A DNA stretch of 64,000 nt from Phoenix dactylifera (lineage: Eukaryota > Streptophyta > Magnoliopsida > Arecales > Arecaceae): the NCBI RefSeq assembly GCF_009389715.1, contig NC_052395.1, positions 20,498,493-20,562,492 of the forward strand, read 5' to 3'. Below are positions 1 through 10,966 of this stretch, piece after piece (within the stretch, counting starts at the first letter, position 1; the number at the start of each line of letters is the position of its first letter). Position numbers and translations under genes: made by a program. The notes beneath the pieces are model-generated. The model was not told the DNA's origin and made no database searches. It saw only the letters and a list, made by a program, of their open reading frames with translations.

Positions 1-140
1 CGCCGGTGCCAAGACCGGATGTTCTGAGGTCGGGCGCTCTGTGGTCGGGCGCTTAGAGAGTATGCTTGTTGTCACCACGTTTGTCATCAAGTGCCGGCGA
101 TTTGACCACGTGCTTTGAGTGATCCATTTTCCCCCCAACA
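1..140 (-). repeat. 3' LTR of the Tat-type element (partial, cut by window edge)
   Basis: This segment aligns with 10071-10195 with a few differences and one small insertion. It ends in CCCCCAACA at 140, the reverse complement of the TGTTG LTR start. About 600 bp of this LTR should lie to the left of the window. Confidence 0.9.
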
Positions 141-482
141 CTACCCCTCGACTTCCGAGTTCAAGCCATTTACGAGCTCGGGCGAAGGAAGTAGTTATTT
201 TCATCATGCTGGTGATATTAGACAGCTTTAAATTGCTCCGTCGTTTTGAGCGCTTTAGAGGCGTCTTCAATGAGAACACGAGGCGGTGGCTCTTTGCTTT
301 TCGAGGCGGTTTCGAGTCGTGGGCTCATGATGAGGCTCCAGTATTCGATGAGATGCCGCTTCGATTCTATTTTTAAAGCGACAATCCGATGTTGATATGG
401 ATGGGAAGTGTGGCTTAGCCTTGTCGATCTGAACCGTCGGGAGGATCTATGTAAACCCTGACCTGGCCCTAAAAACCTTTAT

Positions 483-3018
483 TTGGCCGCCGTAGCTCTT
501 GCCTTCTTCCTCTTTCACCTTCTTCGTTTTGCTCCTTTTCGATTGTTGTTCACATTCTCCGGAGATGCCTCTGAGTATTTTCTGGAGGTTTTTTCCCTTC
601 CATTTCTACTCGCTGGCACTTTCGACGGGGACCACGGTAGGTTTTTCGTCCACGCTTGCTCGAAGGCTTGTTCTCTTTTCTTCTTTTTCTTCCTCGGTTT
701 TCTTTTCCTTCTTCTTCATTTCTGAGCGGAGAGGGTGTCTAGTGGTGCCTCATCTCCTGTTGGTAGGGACCTTTCCCTTGGGAGGAAGGTCATATCGGAG
801 ACGGGCCATGGCCCAGATGAAATCGGGTCAGACTTGGCCGAGGAGGAATTGAACCTGATCCGAGCTCAGTTTTTTCCTCAGCGGGAACCCTTGAGCCTAC
901 AAGGTCGGGAGACAGGGTTACAAGACCTCCTCCGGGTCGGATTGGAGTGTACGTGGAAATACTTTGGGCCGGCCTGTGATTCCCCCTGCACGGGTTCGTG
1001 AACGAGCTCCTGGCGGCGTTCCAGTTCGTCCCAGTGCAGCTTGCTCCGAACTCGTGGAGGACTATCATCGGCTTCTTATCACTTTGCCTCGCTCACGAGA
1101 CGGTAAACGTCTTCTGCTGGTGTTTCATGTTGAAATCCAACCCCGCGGATGGAGAATGGCTGTATCTTGCCCTTCAGGGTGGTAGGCCGTTTTTCCAAGG
1201 TGCTCCTTCCTCCATTCGTAGGTGGAAGGAGAAATTTTTCTTCCTCTCCTCCGAGCGCATGTGGGAGTTTGACCCATCGTGGGGGCTGCCCCAGCTCAAG
1301 GCCATCAACAAGCCCTCCAAGCTTTCGGTGAGCGAGAAGAAGATTCTCGATGCTCTTCGCAGCCTCAAGGTGGACATTCTTCTGAGCGACCTCCTGAGCA
1401 AGGAGGCTCTGGTGAACGTTGGCGTAAGTTCAGTGCGCACTATGGGTTAAGGGTGGTCTTACTGTTCCTCCTCTATTCCATCGCCTTAATATTTCTTTTC
1501 CTCTTTATTTTCTCAGTCGGTTTGGGACTTTGCTTGGCTTTAACTCTTTTCTTTTTTTCCAGAAGTCTCGAGGATGGTGTCCAGCAACAGCGCTCTCCTC
1601 GCTCGGTACAACAAGAGAGTGGCAAATGCTGGCGGAGCTCGTCCAGTCCCGAGGAGGGGCCCTAGGCCGATCTTGATTTTGGCTTCCATGGAGATCGGGG
1701 ATCTCGAAGCTGAGACCTCCGGCCTCATCCACAAGATCAGCAAGAAGAGGGCTGGGGAGCCCAGGTCGGAGGAGGCTCCTCCTCCAAGCGCGCTGCTGCC
1801 GCCGAGGCCGTCGAAGATCCGGCAGCTCAGGCTGGTTCGTCCTCGAGCCCCCAGGGGGTTTGCAAAGTCGTCCACCTCCGGCGTTCGGGCCCCGAGCCTG
1901 GCAGTGGCCTCGGGGTCCCAAGTCCTTCTTTTACTCCTCCGCCAAGCTCATCAAGACCCGACCTTCCGAGCTCTTCGGAGATCGCCGAGCGTCTAGAAAG
2001 GAGGCGGTACCTCCCCGAGTGGATGGTTTTCGAGGGCGACTCAGCCCTTCACAGTAGCGAAGTCGCACAGGAGGTAGTTTGGTGCTCGCTGCTTCCTGCT
2101 GATCGAGCCGAGCTCGAAGCCGGCAACGTCAATGACTTTATCGACCAGACCTATTGCTCAGTCATTCGAGTAGGTTTCTTTGCGCTTCCATACCCCTCCC
2201 GATCTTTGATCTCTGCTCAATCTCACCTAACCTTTTACTTTCCTTCTTTGCAGCACCTTCATGAAATTGACATGTTGGTCGCCGCCTCGGCCACCTTCCA
2301 GAACCAGGCCACGACGAGCCGAGGGGCCCAGGAGCTTGCTGAGCAGAGGCTTGCTGAGGCCGAGGCCAAGTGCAAGGAGTTTTCTGTGAGGGCAAAAGCT
2401 GTTGAGTCCGAGCTCAAGTCTAAGACTGAGCTCCTAGAGGAGGAGGAGGCCTCCCACGCCCTCACCAGGTTGACGCTTCGTGCCTCCGAGGCCCACCTGG
2501 CCGATGTCCAGTCCGAGTTTGCTGAACAAAAATATGAGGTGGGGACCCTCCGACTGAAAGTCGAGCAATTGAAGGCCCGGGAGAAGAAGGCGATAGAGCA
2601 AGCTCGAAATGTGGTGCAGATCTTCCGCGAGTCAGCCAAGTATCAAGAGGAGCTAGAGGAGGAGGCCGTCGATGGGCTTATTCACGACTTTGAAGATTTT
2701 CGGAGTTAAATGCTGAGGATTTGCCCCAAGCTCGACCTCCATAATCTTCGGCCTCGTCTAGGGGTCGTCGCGGATGACAGTGAACCCAAAAGTCCCGAGG
2801 ATGACGGCGCGCTCGACAGTGCGCTCGAGGGCCCTGAGGCCGAGCAGGGGGTCGTCGAGGCTGAGACCGAGGCGGCTGAGCAGGCTGCTCAGGAGGCCCT
2901 GTCCGAAGGAGCTGCCGAAGGTGCTCCTGAAGAAGCTTCTGAGGCTGCTCCCGAGATTGCACCTGAAGTTGCTCCCGTGGTTGTTCCCGAAATCAGCTCT
3001 TCTTCGGAGGCAACTTGA
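483..3018 (+). pseudogene. Antisense ORF of the Tat element, gypsy-type transposon (PF04195-like) protein, broken
   Basis: The coding segments run opposite to gag-pol. The clearest parts are 735-1001 and 998-1423, which resemble the plant 'putative gypsy type transposon' domain (PF04195). They are followed by an Arg/Pro-rich stretch, a long coiled coil (about 2254-2700, Ala/Glu/Leu-rich) and an acidic Pro/Glu/Ala tail ending at 3018. Splice signals fit intron 1 at 1424-1562 (GTAAGT to a polypyrimidine tract and CAG) and intron 2 from about 2170 to 2253 (TTTGCAG). Damage includes a one-base loss near 990, a frame change just after the first intron, and an in-frame TAA at 2707-2709 separating two blocks in the same frame. 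Function is unknown in the family. The exact 5' start is uncertain, and the low-complexity Phe/Leu ORFs at 483-852 may be leader rather than protein. Confidence 0.7.
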
Positions 3019-3893
3019 TCTTCTTTTTCTCCTTCTCCTGTTTGCATTTTTCATTTTGCCAGTGAGGTTGGCGCCGAAAGCATTGTACGGGCCAACCTCA
3101 ATTTTTGTACTTAGCCTCAGGGCTTTCCATTAATGAAAGCAACACGTTTTCCAATTTTGTTATGCTTCTGAACTTGCTTCTGCTTGCTTTTTCAACAAAC
3201 CCTTGTCTTCGACAGTTTGGGTTGGACCGTGCACATCATCGATTTTCATAGGTGATTCTGACGTTTGTTTTGGAGAATTCCATTAAGTCATCATGCTCAG
3301 AATTTTGAAGAGTTTTGCTAGGTCTTTAGGCTTGGACTCAGTTGTAGTGTGAGTTGAGGCGAGGTTGATGTTCGACCATCGAAACTTGAGTGCTTCTTGA
3401 CCCGTAGTCTTTGCCTTAGGTATTTCGGACTATAGCCCTGAGTTCGTTCAGTAACGCCCGAGGTCGAGGGGGACTCGACGCAGCGGGGTGTCCCGAGCTT
3501 GGTCAGGACATCATTAGATAGGACTCGAGGTCGCCACAGCAGGTCATCTTGGACCTGATCGAGGCATTCGAACTTGGTTGGGCATCGCGAGCTTGGTCAG
3601 GGCATCTCGAACTTTATCAAGGCATCCGAACTTGGTCGAGCATCCGAACTTGGTCGGGCATCTGAACTTGGTCCGGGCATCCTGAGCTTGGTCGGGGCAT
3701 CCCGAGCTTCGTCGAGGCATCCGAACTTAGCCGGGGCGCCACTAGATCTCCCCTAAGGACTCGAATCACTTCAGGGACACCCTGGAGTTCACAAGCAGAT
3801 TATCATTAGAAGAAGCGTTGAATAATTCAGAGAAAATCTTGAGAAATACCTTATTGGTTGCATTTTCAGACATCGAAGATCCTTAGAAGGGCT
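3019..3893. repeat. Spacer of the Tat element with degenerate short tandem repeats
   Basis: No coding capacity is seen between the antisense ORF and the 3' end of pol. From about 3485 to 3740 a roughly 17-20 bp degenerate motif of the form GGCATCCGAACTTGGTCG is repeated many times in tandem. Confidence 0.75.
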
Positions 3894-6800
3894 TCACTGG
3901 TAGTACATTCGGAGGCTCTCAAAGTGCCAGTTTCGGGGAATGGGGGTCCCATCAAGGGACTCCAACTTATATGCTCCGGGCCGTTGGACTCGAGCAATTC
4001 GATATGGTCCTTCCCAGTTCGGGGCAAGCTTCCCTTGCTCGGTAGGTTGAGAAGCTTCAGCTTTCCTCAGGACGAGATCTCCCACTTTGAAGAGCTTGAC
4101 TTGCACCCTGGAGTTGTAGTATTGTGCCGCTTTCTGTTGGTACCTTGCCATGCGAATTCGGCCGGCTTCTCGCGTCTCTTCAAGGAGGTCTAGGTTACCT
4201 GAGCTTTGATGAATTGGAGGCTGCGTCATAGCTCTCTACCTCAGCGATGGGAGCCCAATTTCTAGGGGAATGACCGCTTCCGTCCCATAGGCTAGGTTGA
4301 AGGGGGTCTCTCCGGTTGGGATTCGGAACATGGTTCTATAGGCCCAAAGGACGTTGTATAGATCTTCGACCCAATGTTCTTTGGACCTGTCGAGTCTGGC
4401 TTTCAGCCCCTGGAGGATTGTCCGATTAGTCACTTCCGTTTCTCCATTAGTTTGGGGGTGAGCGACCGAGGTGAAGCAATGGTCGATGCCGAGCTCGGAG
4501 CAGAACTTCCTGAAGCGGGCATTGTCGAACTGTCGGCCGTTGTCGGATATGAGGACGCGGGGGAGCCCAAACCTGCAGATTATGAATTTCCAGACAAAAT
4601 CTCGCATTTTCGGCTTAGAGATTTGTGCCACTGGCTCAGCCTCGATCCACTTGGTGAAATAGTCGATGGAGACAATAAGAAACTTTCTTTGTCCCGTGGC
4701 CTGGGGAAATGGCTCCAAGATGTCGATCCCCCATTGAGTAAATGGCCAAGGGGCACTGTTCGAGGTCAGCGAGACTGAAGGTCGGCGCTGAATGTTGGCA
4801 TTTCGCTGGCATCGGTCGCACCTTTGCATGAAGTCCTCAGCGTCTTTCTTAAGTGTAGGCCAATAATATCCTTAGCATAGAATCTTGTGGGCCAGGGCCC
4901 GACCTCCTAAGTGATTTCCACAGATTCCTTCATGGACCTCTCGCATGGCATTGTCGGCCTCCGAAGGACGGAGGCATCTAAGGAAGGGAGAGGTGAAGAA
5001 CCTGCAATAGAGCTTGCCTTCGTACAAGAAGTATTGGGAAGCCTGATGCTTGATTCAGCGGGCTTCGAGCTCATCGTCGGGGAGGATTTCATTCTGCAGG
5101 TAGCTGACGAATGCATCCATCCAGCTTGGTTCAGTTTCAACGTAGAGAACTGGTTCAGGCTCCTCGGTGCTTGGCGCTTGGAGATACCTAAGCATCGTGG
5201 TCTTCGGGAGCTCGCTCATGCAGAAAGTTGCTAGCTTTGACAGCTGGTCCGCCCTTGCATTCTCTGCTCTGGGAATGTGCTAGATGTCAAAGGCGTTTAG
5301 TGTGGAAGTGATATCTCATACCTTTTAGAGGCATTTCTGCATTAATAGCTCCCTTGCCTCAAAATCTCCCAAGACCTGGCTCACGATCAGTTGGGAGTCG
5401 CTGAAGACCCTCAGGCTTTTGACCTCGAGCTCTTTTTGCCAACTTGAGCCCAGCGATGAGCACCTTGTACTCTGCTTCATTGTTAGAGGCAGGGAACTCG
5501 AAGCATAGGGCCTGTTCCGCGACCACCCCATCCGGGCTGGTAAGAATGAGGCCTACGCCGCTACCCCCGAGGTTGAGGAGCCGTCTACATGTAGATTCCA
5601 TGGCTGCTCTGGGGTATCCTCTTTTAGTGTGAGCTCGATCTCGGGGTCGTCCGGTAGGGTGCACTCTACTATAAAGTCAGCGAGCACTTGCGCCTTCATT
5701 ACCGACCTCGGGCGGTACTCGAGGTCGAATTCTCCGAGCTCGACTGCCCACTTTACGATTCTCCCCACGTGATCTGACCGTTGTAGAACTTGCTTTATAG
5801 GTTGGTCAGTCCATATGGCCACTGTATGAACCTGAAAGTAGGGTCGAAGCCTTCGGGCTGAGATGAGTAGCGGATAGACCGTCTTCCTTAGCTTGGAGTA
5901 TGGGGTCTCTGCGTCCTGTAGAACCCAGCTGGTATAGTATATCGGCCTTTGATATTTATCTTCTTCTCGAACCAGGACCGAGCTGACCACTACTGGAGAG
6001 ACAGCCAGGTACAGATAAAGGAGCTCATCCTGTTGGGGTTTTGTGAGCAACGGAGGGGAGGGGAGAAGGCGTCTGAGCTCTTCAAAGGCTTGTTGGCATT
6101 CTTCGGTCTACACGAAGTCTTTCGGCCGCTTGAGGACTTTGAAGAAGGGAAGACATCGTTCCGCCGACTTCGAGACAAACCTCCCTAGGGCGGCTACTCG
6201 TCCGGTGAGCCATTGTACCTCCTTGACTATCTTTGATGGTACCATTTCCTGCAGTGCTCGGATCTTCTCGGGGTTCACTTCGATCCCGCGTTGGGTTACC
6301 ACAAAATCGAGGAACTTGCCCGAGGTAACCCCAAAGGCGCATTTGGTGGAGTTGAGCTTCATCTGGTACTTCCTAAGAATGGAGAATGCTTCATTGAGGT
6401 CAGCAATGTGAAGCTCTGCCGTCTGGCTTTTCACCAGCATATCGTCCATGTAAATCTCCATGTTTCGGCCTATCTGGTCTTTAAAGATTTTGCTAACCAA
6501 CCTTTGATATGTTGCTCCAGCATTTTTCAACCCAAACGGCATTGCTTTGTAGCAGTAGAGGCCCTTGTCGGTGATGAAGGCCGCCTTCTCCTCATCCTCG
6601 GGCGCCATTCGGATCTAATTGTATCCTGAGAAGGCGTCCATGAAGGTCAGCAACTGATGTCCCGACGTGGAATCGACGAGCTGGTCGATCCTAAAGAAGG
6701 AGAAGCTGTCCTTTGGACAGGCTTTATTCAGGTCGGTGTAGTCCACGCACATGCGCCATTTTCCATTAGCTTTCTTCACGAGGACCAAGTTGGCGAGCCA

Positions 6801-7780
6801 ATCTGGGTAGCAGACTTCTCGGATGAAGCCGACCTCGAGGAGCTTGTCAACCTCCTCGGCCGCTGCTCACTGTCACTCTAGTGCGAAGCTCCGTTTCTTC
6901 TGCCTCACGAGCTTGTAGGTTGGTTTCACCTGGAGTTGGTGGACCATGATCTCGGGATCTATTTCCGGCATATCAGTGGGCGACCAGGCGAAGACGTCCA
7001 TGTTGGACTGGAGAAACTCGATCAAGCGATCCTGCTCGTGAGGGCTCAGGCCAGAGCTGATCTGTACGGTCTGCCCTAGACAATCTTTTCTCAAGGGGAT
7101 TTGAATGAGGAGCTCGCCAGGTTCTGCCCGTTCCCTCCTGGGCTCGTCTCGTACCTCTAGGATTTCGATGGGCAGTGTCTGGTCCGAGACTTGGGCTGAT
7201 GCGTCGGTCGATTGTTCTGCTCGGCTTGGTGTTTTGATTGGTTGCTTTGCTTTGAGGGTCGTCATATAGCATTGCTTGCCTGTCAACTGATCCCCTCGAA
7301 CTTCGCCGACTCCTCGTTCGGTAGAAAACTGCGCGAGCAGATGGTATGTCGAGACTATGGCTCGGAGGGCATTGAGTCCTGATCGGCCAAGAATGGCGTT
7401 GTAGACCGAAAGCAGATGGACCACAAAGAAGTCTGTCCTCACAATGCTCTCTCGAGGAGCGAGCCCGGCTGTGATAGGTAAGTTGATCACGCCTTCAACC
7501 GAGACTGAATCTCCGGTGAATCTGATCAGCGGAGCATTCATTCTTCGGAGCTGGCCCTCTATCATTCCCATTCTTTGGAAAGCATCGTAATATAAAACGT
7601 TTGCCGAGCTTCCATTATCAACCAAAATACGTTTTACATCAATTTTATTCACGACCATGGAGATGACCACAATGTCATCATGAGGAGTTTCAACTTCTTT
7701 TAAGTCTTTGTTCGAGAACGAGATGGCTTCAGAGGTGCGTTGACGCTTCGGAGGGACTTCCTCTCGGTCAGTTCTTCAGC
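3894..7780 (-). pseudogene. Ty3/gypsy pol polyprotein, multiply broken
   Basis: Read leftwards, the parts are as follows. The aspartic protease (7670 downward) has the motif DNGSSANVLYY, where DSG is usual. The reverse transcriptase (about 6900-6108) has the active-site box YMDD. The RT connection and RNase H (about 6050-5325) are split over several frames. The zinc-binding H-H-C-C integrase N-terminus lies around 4830-4960. The integrase core (4829-4236) has GIDI, SDNG and the final Glu in NGETE. A C-terminal basic segment ends at 3894. Breaks include a frame change from gag near 7750-7790, stops just below 6873, a Gln-to-stop change near 6615 in the SGYNQ box, frameshifts in RNase H, and a stop near 4873. 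No chromodomain is apparent. It would encode the replication and integration machinery but cannot do so now. Confidence 0.92.
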
Positions 7781-9415
7781 TGAGCTCCCTTCGATCGGGC
7801 CTCTCCCTATGGTGTTGATGGTACCAGCGATAGGCCTGTTGTCGTTTTGACCTTCAGGCGGTGCAGCATTCTCCGCTGGCCTTCTTTCATCCTGCCGGTT
7901 CTGCACAAACCGGTTGAGTACCCCAGAGAGGATGAGTACTTCAATCTCGTCTCGGAGTCGGAAGCACTCCTCTGTGTCGTGGCCGTGGTCTCGATGGATG
8001 CGGCAATACTTCCTAGAGCGCTGCTGAGTTTCCGACTCCCGCATCGGGGGTGGAGGTCGGAAATAGTCTCGGCCTTCTATTTTCACGAGAATCTCTGCCC
8101 GGGTTGCATTGAGGGGAGTATATTTTCCATACCTTCCCAGGAGCATCTTTGGTCTAGGCAGGGATCTCGGCCAAGGTGGGGACCTCGGTCGGGGTTGCGC
8201 CCGCGGACGAGGCGGACTCCTCAAACGAGGCAGGTTCTTCTCTTGGCGGGGAGACCAACTTCTCGGGCGGCCGCGCTCCTCGCGATGCCTTTTCTGCCCC
8301 CTTGAGGCTTGCTCAGCTGCATCCTGCCGGGAGGCGATAGCCTCCTCAGCCTTTGCATATTTCCGAGCTCGGGCCAGCATTTCGATGAAGTCAGCGAAAA
8401 AATTTTTCTCAATGGAGAAGAGGAACCTGTAGGACCGAGCTCCTGTTTTCAGCGCGGACATGGCGATCGACTGATCGAGCTTGTGGACCTCCCAGGTTGC
8501 GGTGGTGAAACGGTCGATGTAGTCTTTGAGGGACTCTCCTTCCTTTAGCTTGATGTCGAGGAAAGAATCCGATGTTCGCCGCTGGCGTCAGCTGGCGGCA
8601 AAGTTGGTAGCAAACTGCCTGCCGAGCTGTTTGAAGGAAAACATGGTGCTCGGCTTTAGACCGGAGAACCAAAGTCGAGCCGTTCCTCGGAGGGTTGCAG
8701 AGAAAGCTTTGCAGAGCACAGCCTCCGAGGACCCTTGCAGTGCCATGAGGGCTCGGTAACTCTCCAAGTGGTCCAGAAGGTCGATGGTCCCGTTGTAGGG
8801 CTCTATTTAAGGCATTTTGAACCTCGGTGGGACCGGTCCATCCTCGATTTGGCAGGAGAAAGGTGACTTGGTGGTGAACTCAAAGTCACCCTCACGCCTT
8901 GCCTTCTGGTCTTGGAGCGCCTCAATCTGCCGCTCGAGTTTCTCGACCTTCTTGTCGAGTTCTCCGCCTTGGGAGATTGCTATAGTGGTCTGTTCTGGTA
9001 CTGATTGACCCGGGGTCGATTCGGCCTTCGAAAGTTGTGGCCTTTTATCCTGGTTCTTCCCTAGCGGCTCCCTCTGGGGAGACACTCGGGTTGAACCCTG
9101 GTAACAGTGCCGTTCTCCATTGTTGACCCTCGAAAAGTCATGGGGATCTCGGCCTTGGAATACCGGTCCATCTGGAAGGAGCGCCGATTGGACCTGAACC
9201 TGCGAGGGCGGCATAGGAGGGGCCTCCACGCGTTGCAGGCCTCGGACTGCTGCTGCCAGGGCCTAGACTTGTTGTACTAGCGTGTTCAATTGCTCTGGCT
9301 GGACCTGAGGAACTTGATCCGCCGGAGGCCTTGGTGGCGGGTTCTGGACTGAGTGGCCAGAACTTGGTGCGCGATGCCGAGGGGCATTAGAGGCTCCTCT
9401 GCTCCTTAATCTCAT
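7700..9415 (-). pseudogene. Ty3/gypsy gag, with in-frame stops
   Basis: The frame starts at an ATG at 9413-9415, just after the LTR and primer-site region, and aligns in order with the gag of the second Tat element at 61314 onward. It has a Pro/Arg-rich head, a coiled coil (about 8900-9000), the retrotransposon gag core around the FKMP..EPY box (about 8815-8500), an Arg/Ser/Pro-rich linker, and a C-terminal CRIHRDHGHDTEEC box, a CX5HX2HX4C variant of the zinc-knuckle region. Three stops interrupt one frame: near 9265 (TAG), 8811 (TAA) and 8588 (TGA). Gag would form the particle core. This copy is dead. Confidence 0.88.
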
Positions 9416-9448
9416 GGTCACGACTTGGGCCCTTCCTCTAGCGCCAAC

Positions 9449-10195
9449 TGTTGCTGGAAATTGGACTCGAGGTTGACCCCGGACCGAGGAGGAGCAGCTC
9501 CGACTGGTGGTGCGGCGGCGGACAGCTGTCACCGGCGGACCTGCAAGAAGCCAGTGGCCGGGGGTTCCGGCGTCGGCCCTCCGATACTTAAGTCGGAGGG
9601 GGTTTTAATGGAGAGAAGTAATGGAGAGAAGCAATGGAGAAAAATAATGGCTGAGGGCAAAGGGAAAAGAGAGAATCCCCTTGCCTCGAGTTCTCCTCCC
9701 TTTTTATAGGAGGGGGTGTAGGGGTTACCTGTGATTGGACGTGATCGTGCGAATTAATGAGTTGCTGTAGCGATTGGACGTGATCGTGCGAATTAATGAG
9801 TTGCTGTAGCGATTGGACGTGATCGTGCGAATTAATGAGTTGCCGTAAACGGTCCGAGATTTTGGGTTGGCTAGTGATCCGTTGAGATCGTGTGCATTTA
9901 AATGTTGACAATCGTTGAGGCAGAGATCGCAGGATTTGATCTCGGATGAGGAGGAGGACTTGATTTTCGGTGGAGTGGGGAGGTCTGCTTCTCCCTTTGA
10001 CTAGGTCTTCCTTGGCTTTGAGGTCAATCGGGCTTAACTCAGCCGAGATCGAGGTTGTGAGCTCTAGGGTCGCCGGTGCCAAAACCGAATGTTCTGAGGT
10101 CGGGCGCTTGGAGAGTATGCTTGTTGTCGCCACGTTTGTCATCAAGTGCCGACGATTTGACCGCGTGCTTTGAGTGATCCATTTTTCCCCCAACA
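9449..10195 (-). repeat. 5' LTR of the Tat-type element
   Basis: The 747-bp LTR is bounded by TGTTG and CAACA. On the minus strand it starts at 10195. A TATA-like box (CTATAAAAA) reads leftward at 9701-9709. A perfect 8-bp stem hairpin (CCCTCCGA, 8-nt loop, TCGGAGGG) lies at 9577-9600, where the R/U5 region is expected. The primer-site region directly inside the LTR reads GTTGGCGCTAGAGG (minus strand, 9448 downward) and is nearly identical to the same place in the second Tat element at 61274. Confidence 0.9.
9733..9849. repeat. 39-bp tandem repeat, three copies, inside the LTR
   Basis: The unit begins GATTGGACGTGATCGTGCGA and spans 39 bp. Copies start at 9733, 9772 and 9811, and the last diverges at its end. 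It lies in the U3 part of the LTR, upstream of the TATA box on the minus strand, where repeated enhancer-like units are common. Confidence 0.92.
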
Positions 10196-10925
10196 GCAAG
10201 TTTCATGTGTATCTGCCCTGATAGACGCCATCTGAGAAGTTGCAGTGAGTCCTCACCTCACCTAACGGAGTTCATGTAGGGACTATGGCGAGATAGATGT
10301 TACTTTATAGTTCCTTTGTTCTCTGCTGATAATATCTTTACATGCGAATTTGATTTTGAAGCATAAGATGTAGCAGATACATGGCATGGTTTAGTTTATA
10401 AGGTTGATGCATGTGGTCAATTTATGACTGGTTCCTCCTAGGCATCTACAAATATAATGACAAGAAGCCTATTTTATGTGGATCTTCCCTGATCAATCCC
10501 ACTTGGGAAGTCGTCATTTTTTAGACTACTTTCTGTTCGGTTCCGCTGTAAGAATTTCACAGAGATTGATGGGAAGTTAGTTTATTGATCTCGGAGTATT
10601 TCCTTGGATGCTGATTGGTTTCAGTTGATCAATTGATACCTTTATATGTTTCATGACAGTTTTCAAGCCTAGGAACCAAGCCCTTGATCATGACTAAAAC
10701 CTCTCTGCTTCTGGCATCTTCAATCTTATAAGCATAGCATGCATTCCCCGTCAAACACTTAATCTTCATGGCTTGGTCCTCTTGGTCATACATAGTTCTT
10801 CTTTACTGTTTGTGTCTATATATGTTTCTGTGTGGAGCGTGCATGTTTTTCAAAAGAATAATAATAATGACAGGGAGTAGACAATATCATGTCTACAGAA
10901 GATTTATTTTTCTTGACCTCTTGCC
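10196..10925 (+). pseudogene. Remnant of a second copy of the chimeric receptor-kinase gene (exon 2 end and intron 2)
   Basis: The sequence from 10200 to about 10925 aligns with 21575-22350, which is the end of exon 2 and most of intron 2 of the chimera. The exon part keeps the Cys-x-Cys spacing (FMCIC ... HLRSC) and the same GTGAGT donor. The rest of exon 2 and anything upstream would lie left of the retrotransposon, outside the window. No exon 3 or kinase exon follows, so the downstream half of this copy is missing. It records a tandem duplication of the locus followed by insertion of the Tat element into exon 2. It lacks the local 54-bp duplication seen at 21855-21955 in the intact copy. 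Confidence 0.88.

Positions 10926-10966
<41 letters not shown>

Larger units (their letters stand above)
1..10195 (-). mobile_element. Ty3/gypsy LTR retrotransposon, Tat-type, decayed
   Basis: The two LTR sequences match: 1-140 repeats the end of 9449-10195. On the minus strand the order is 5' LTR (9449-10195), primer-site region, gag, protease, reverse transcriptase, RNase H, integrase, then a block of about 3.7 kb holding an ORF antisense to gag-pol, then the 3' LTR, of which only the last 140 bp are in the window. An extra antisense ORF between pol and the 3' LTR is known from the plant Tat lineage (Ogre, Retand and relatives). Many stops and frameshifts in gag and pol make it non-autonomous. 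The right flank is a fragment of a receptor-kinase exon, so the element landed in a gene copy. The 5-bp flank after the right LTR (GCAAG, 10196-10200) should be the target duplication, but the other copy lies outside the window. Confidence 0.93.

Noticed and set aside
483-852. Phe/Leu-rich ORFs near the retrotransposon end
   Set aside because: Low-complexity pyrimidine-rich DNA; probably leader of the antisense ORF rather than a membrane protein.
9588-10199. 203-codon minus ORF with a repeated INSHDHVQS motif
   Set aside because: It lies wholly in the LTR, and the peptide repeat is the 39-bp DNA repeat.
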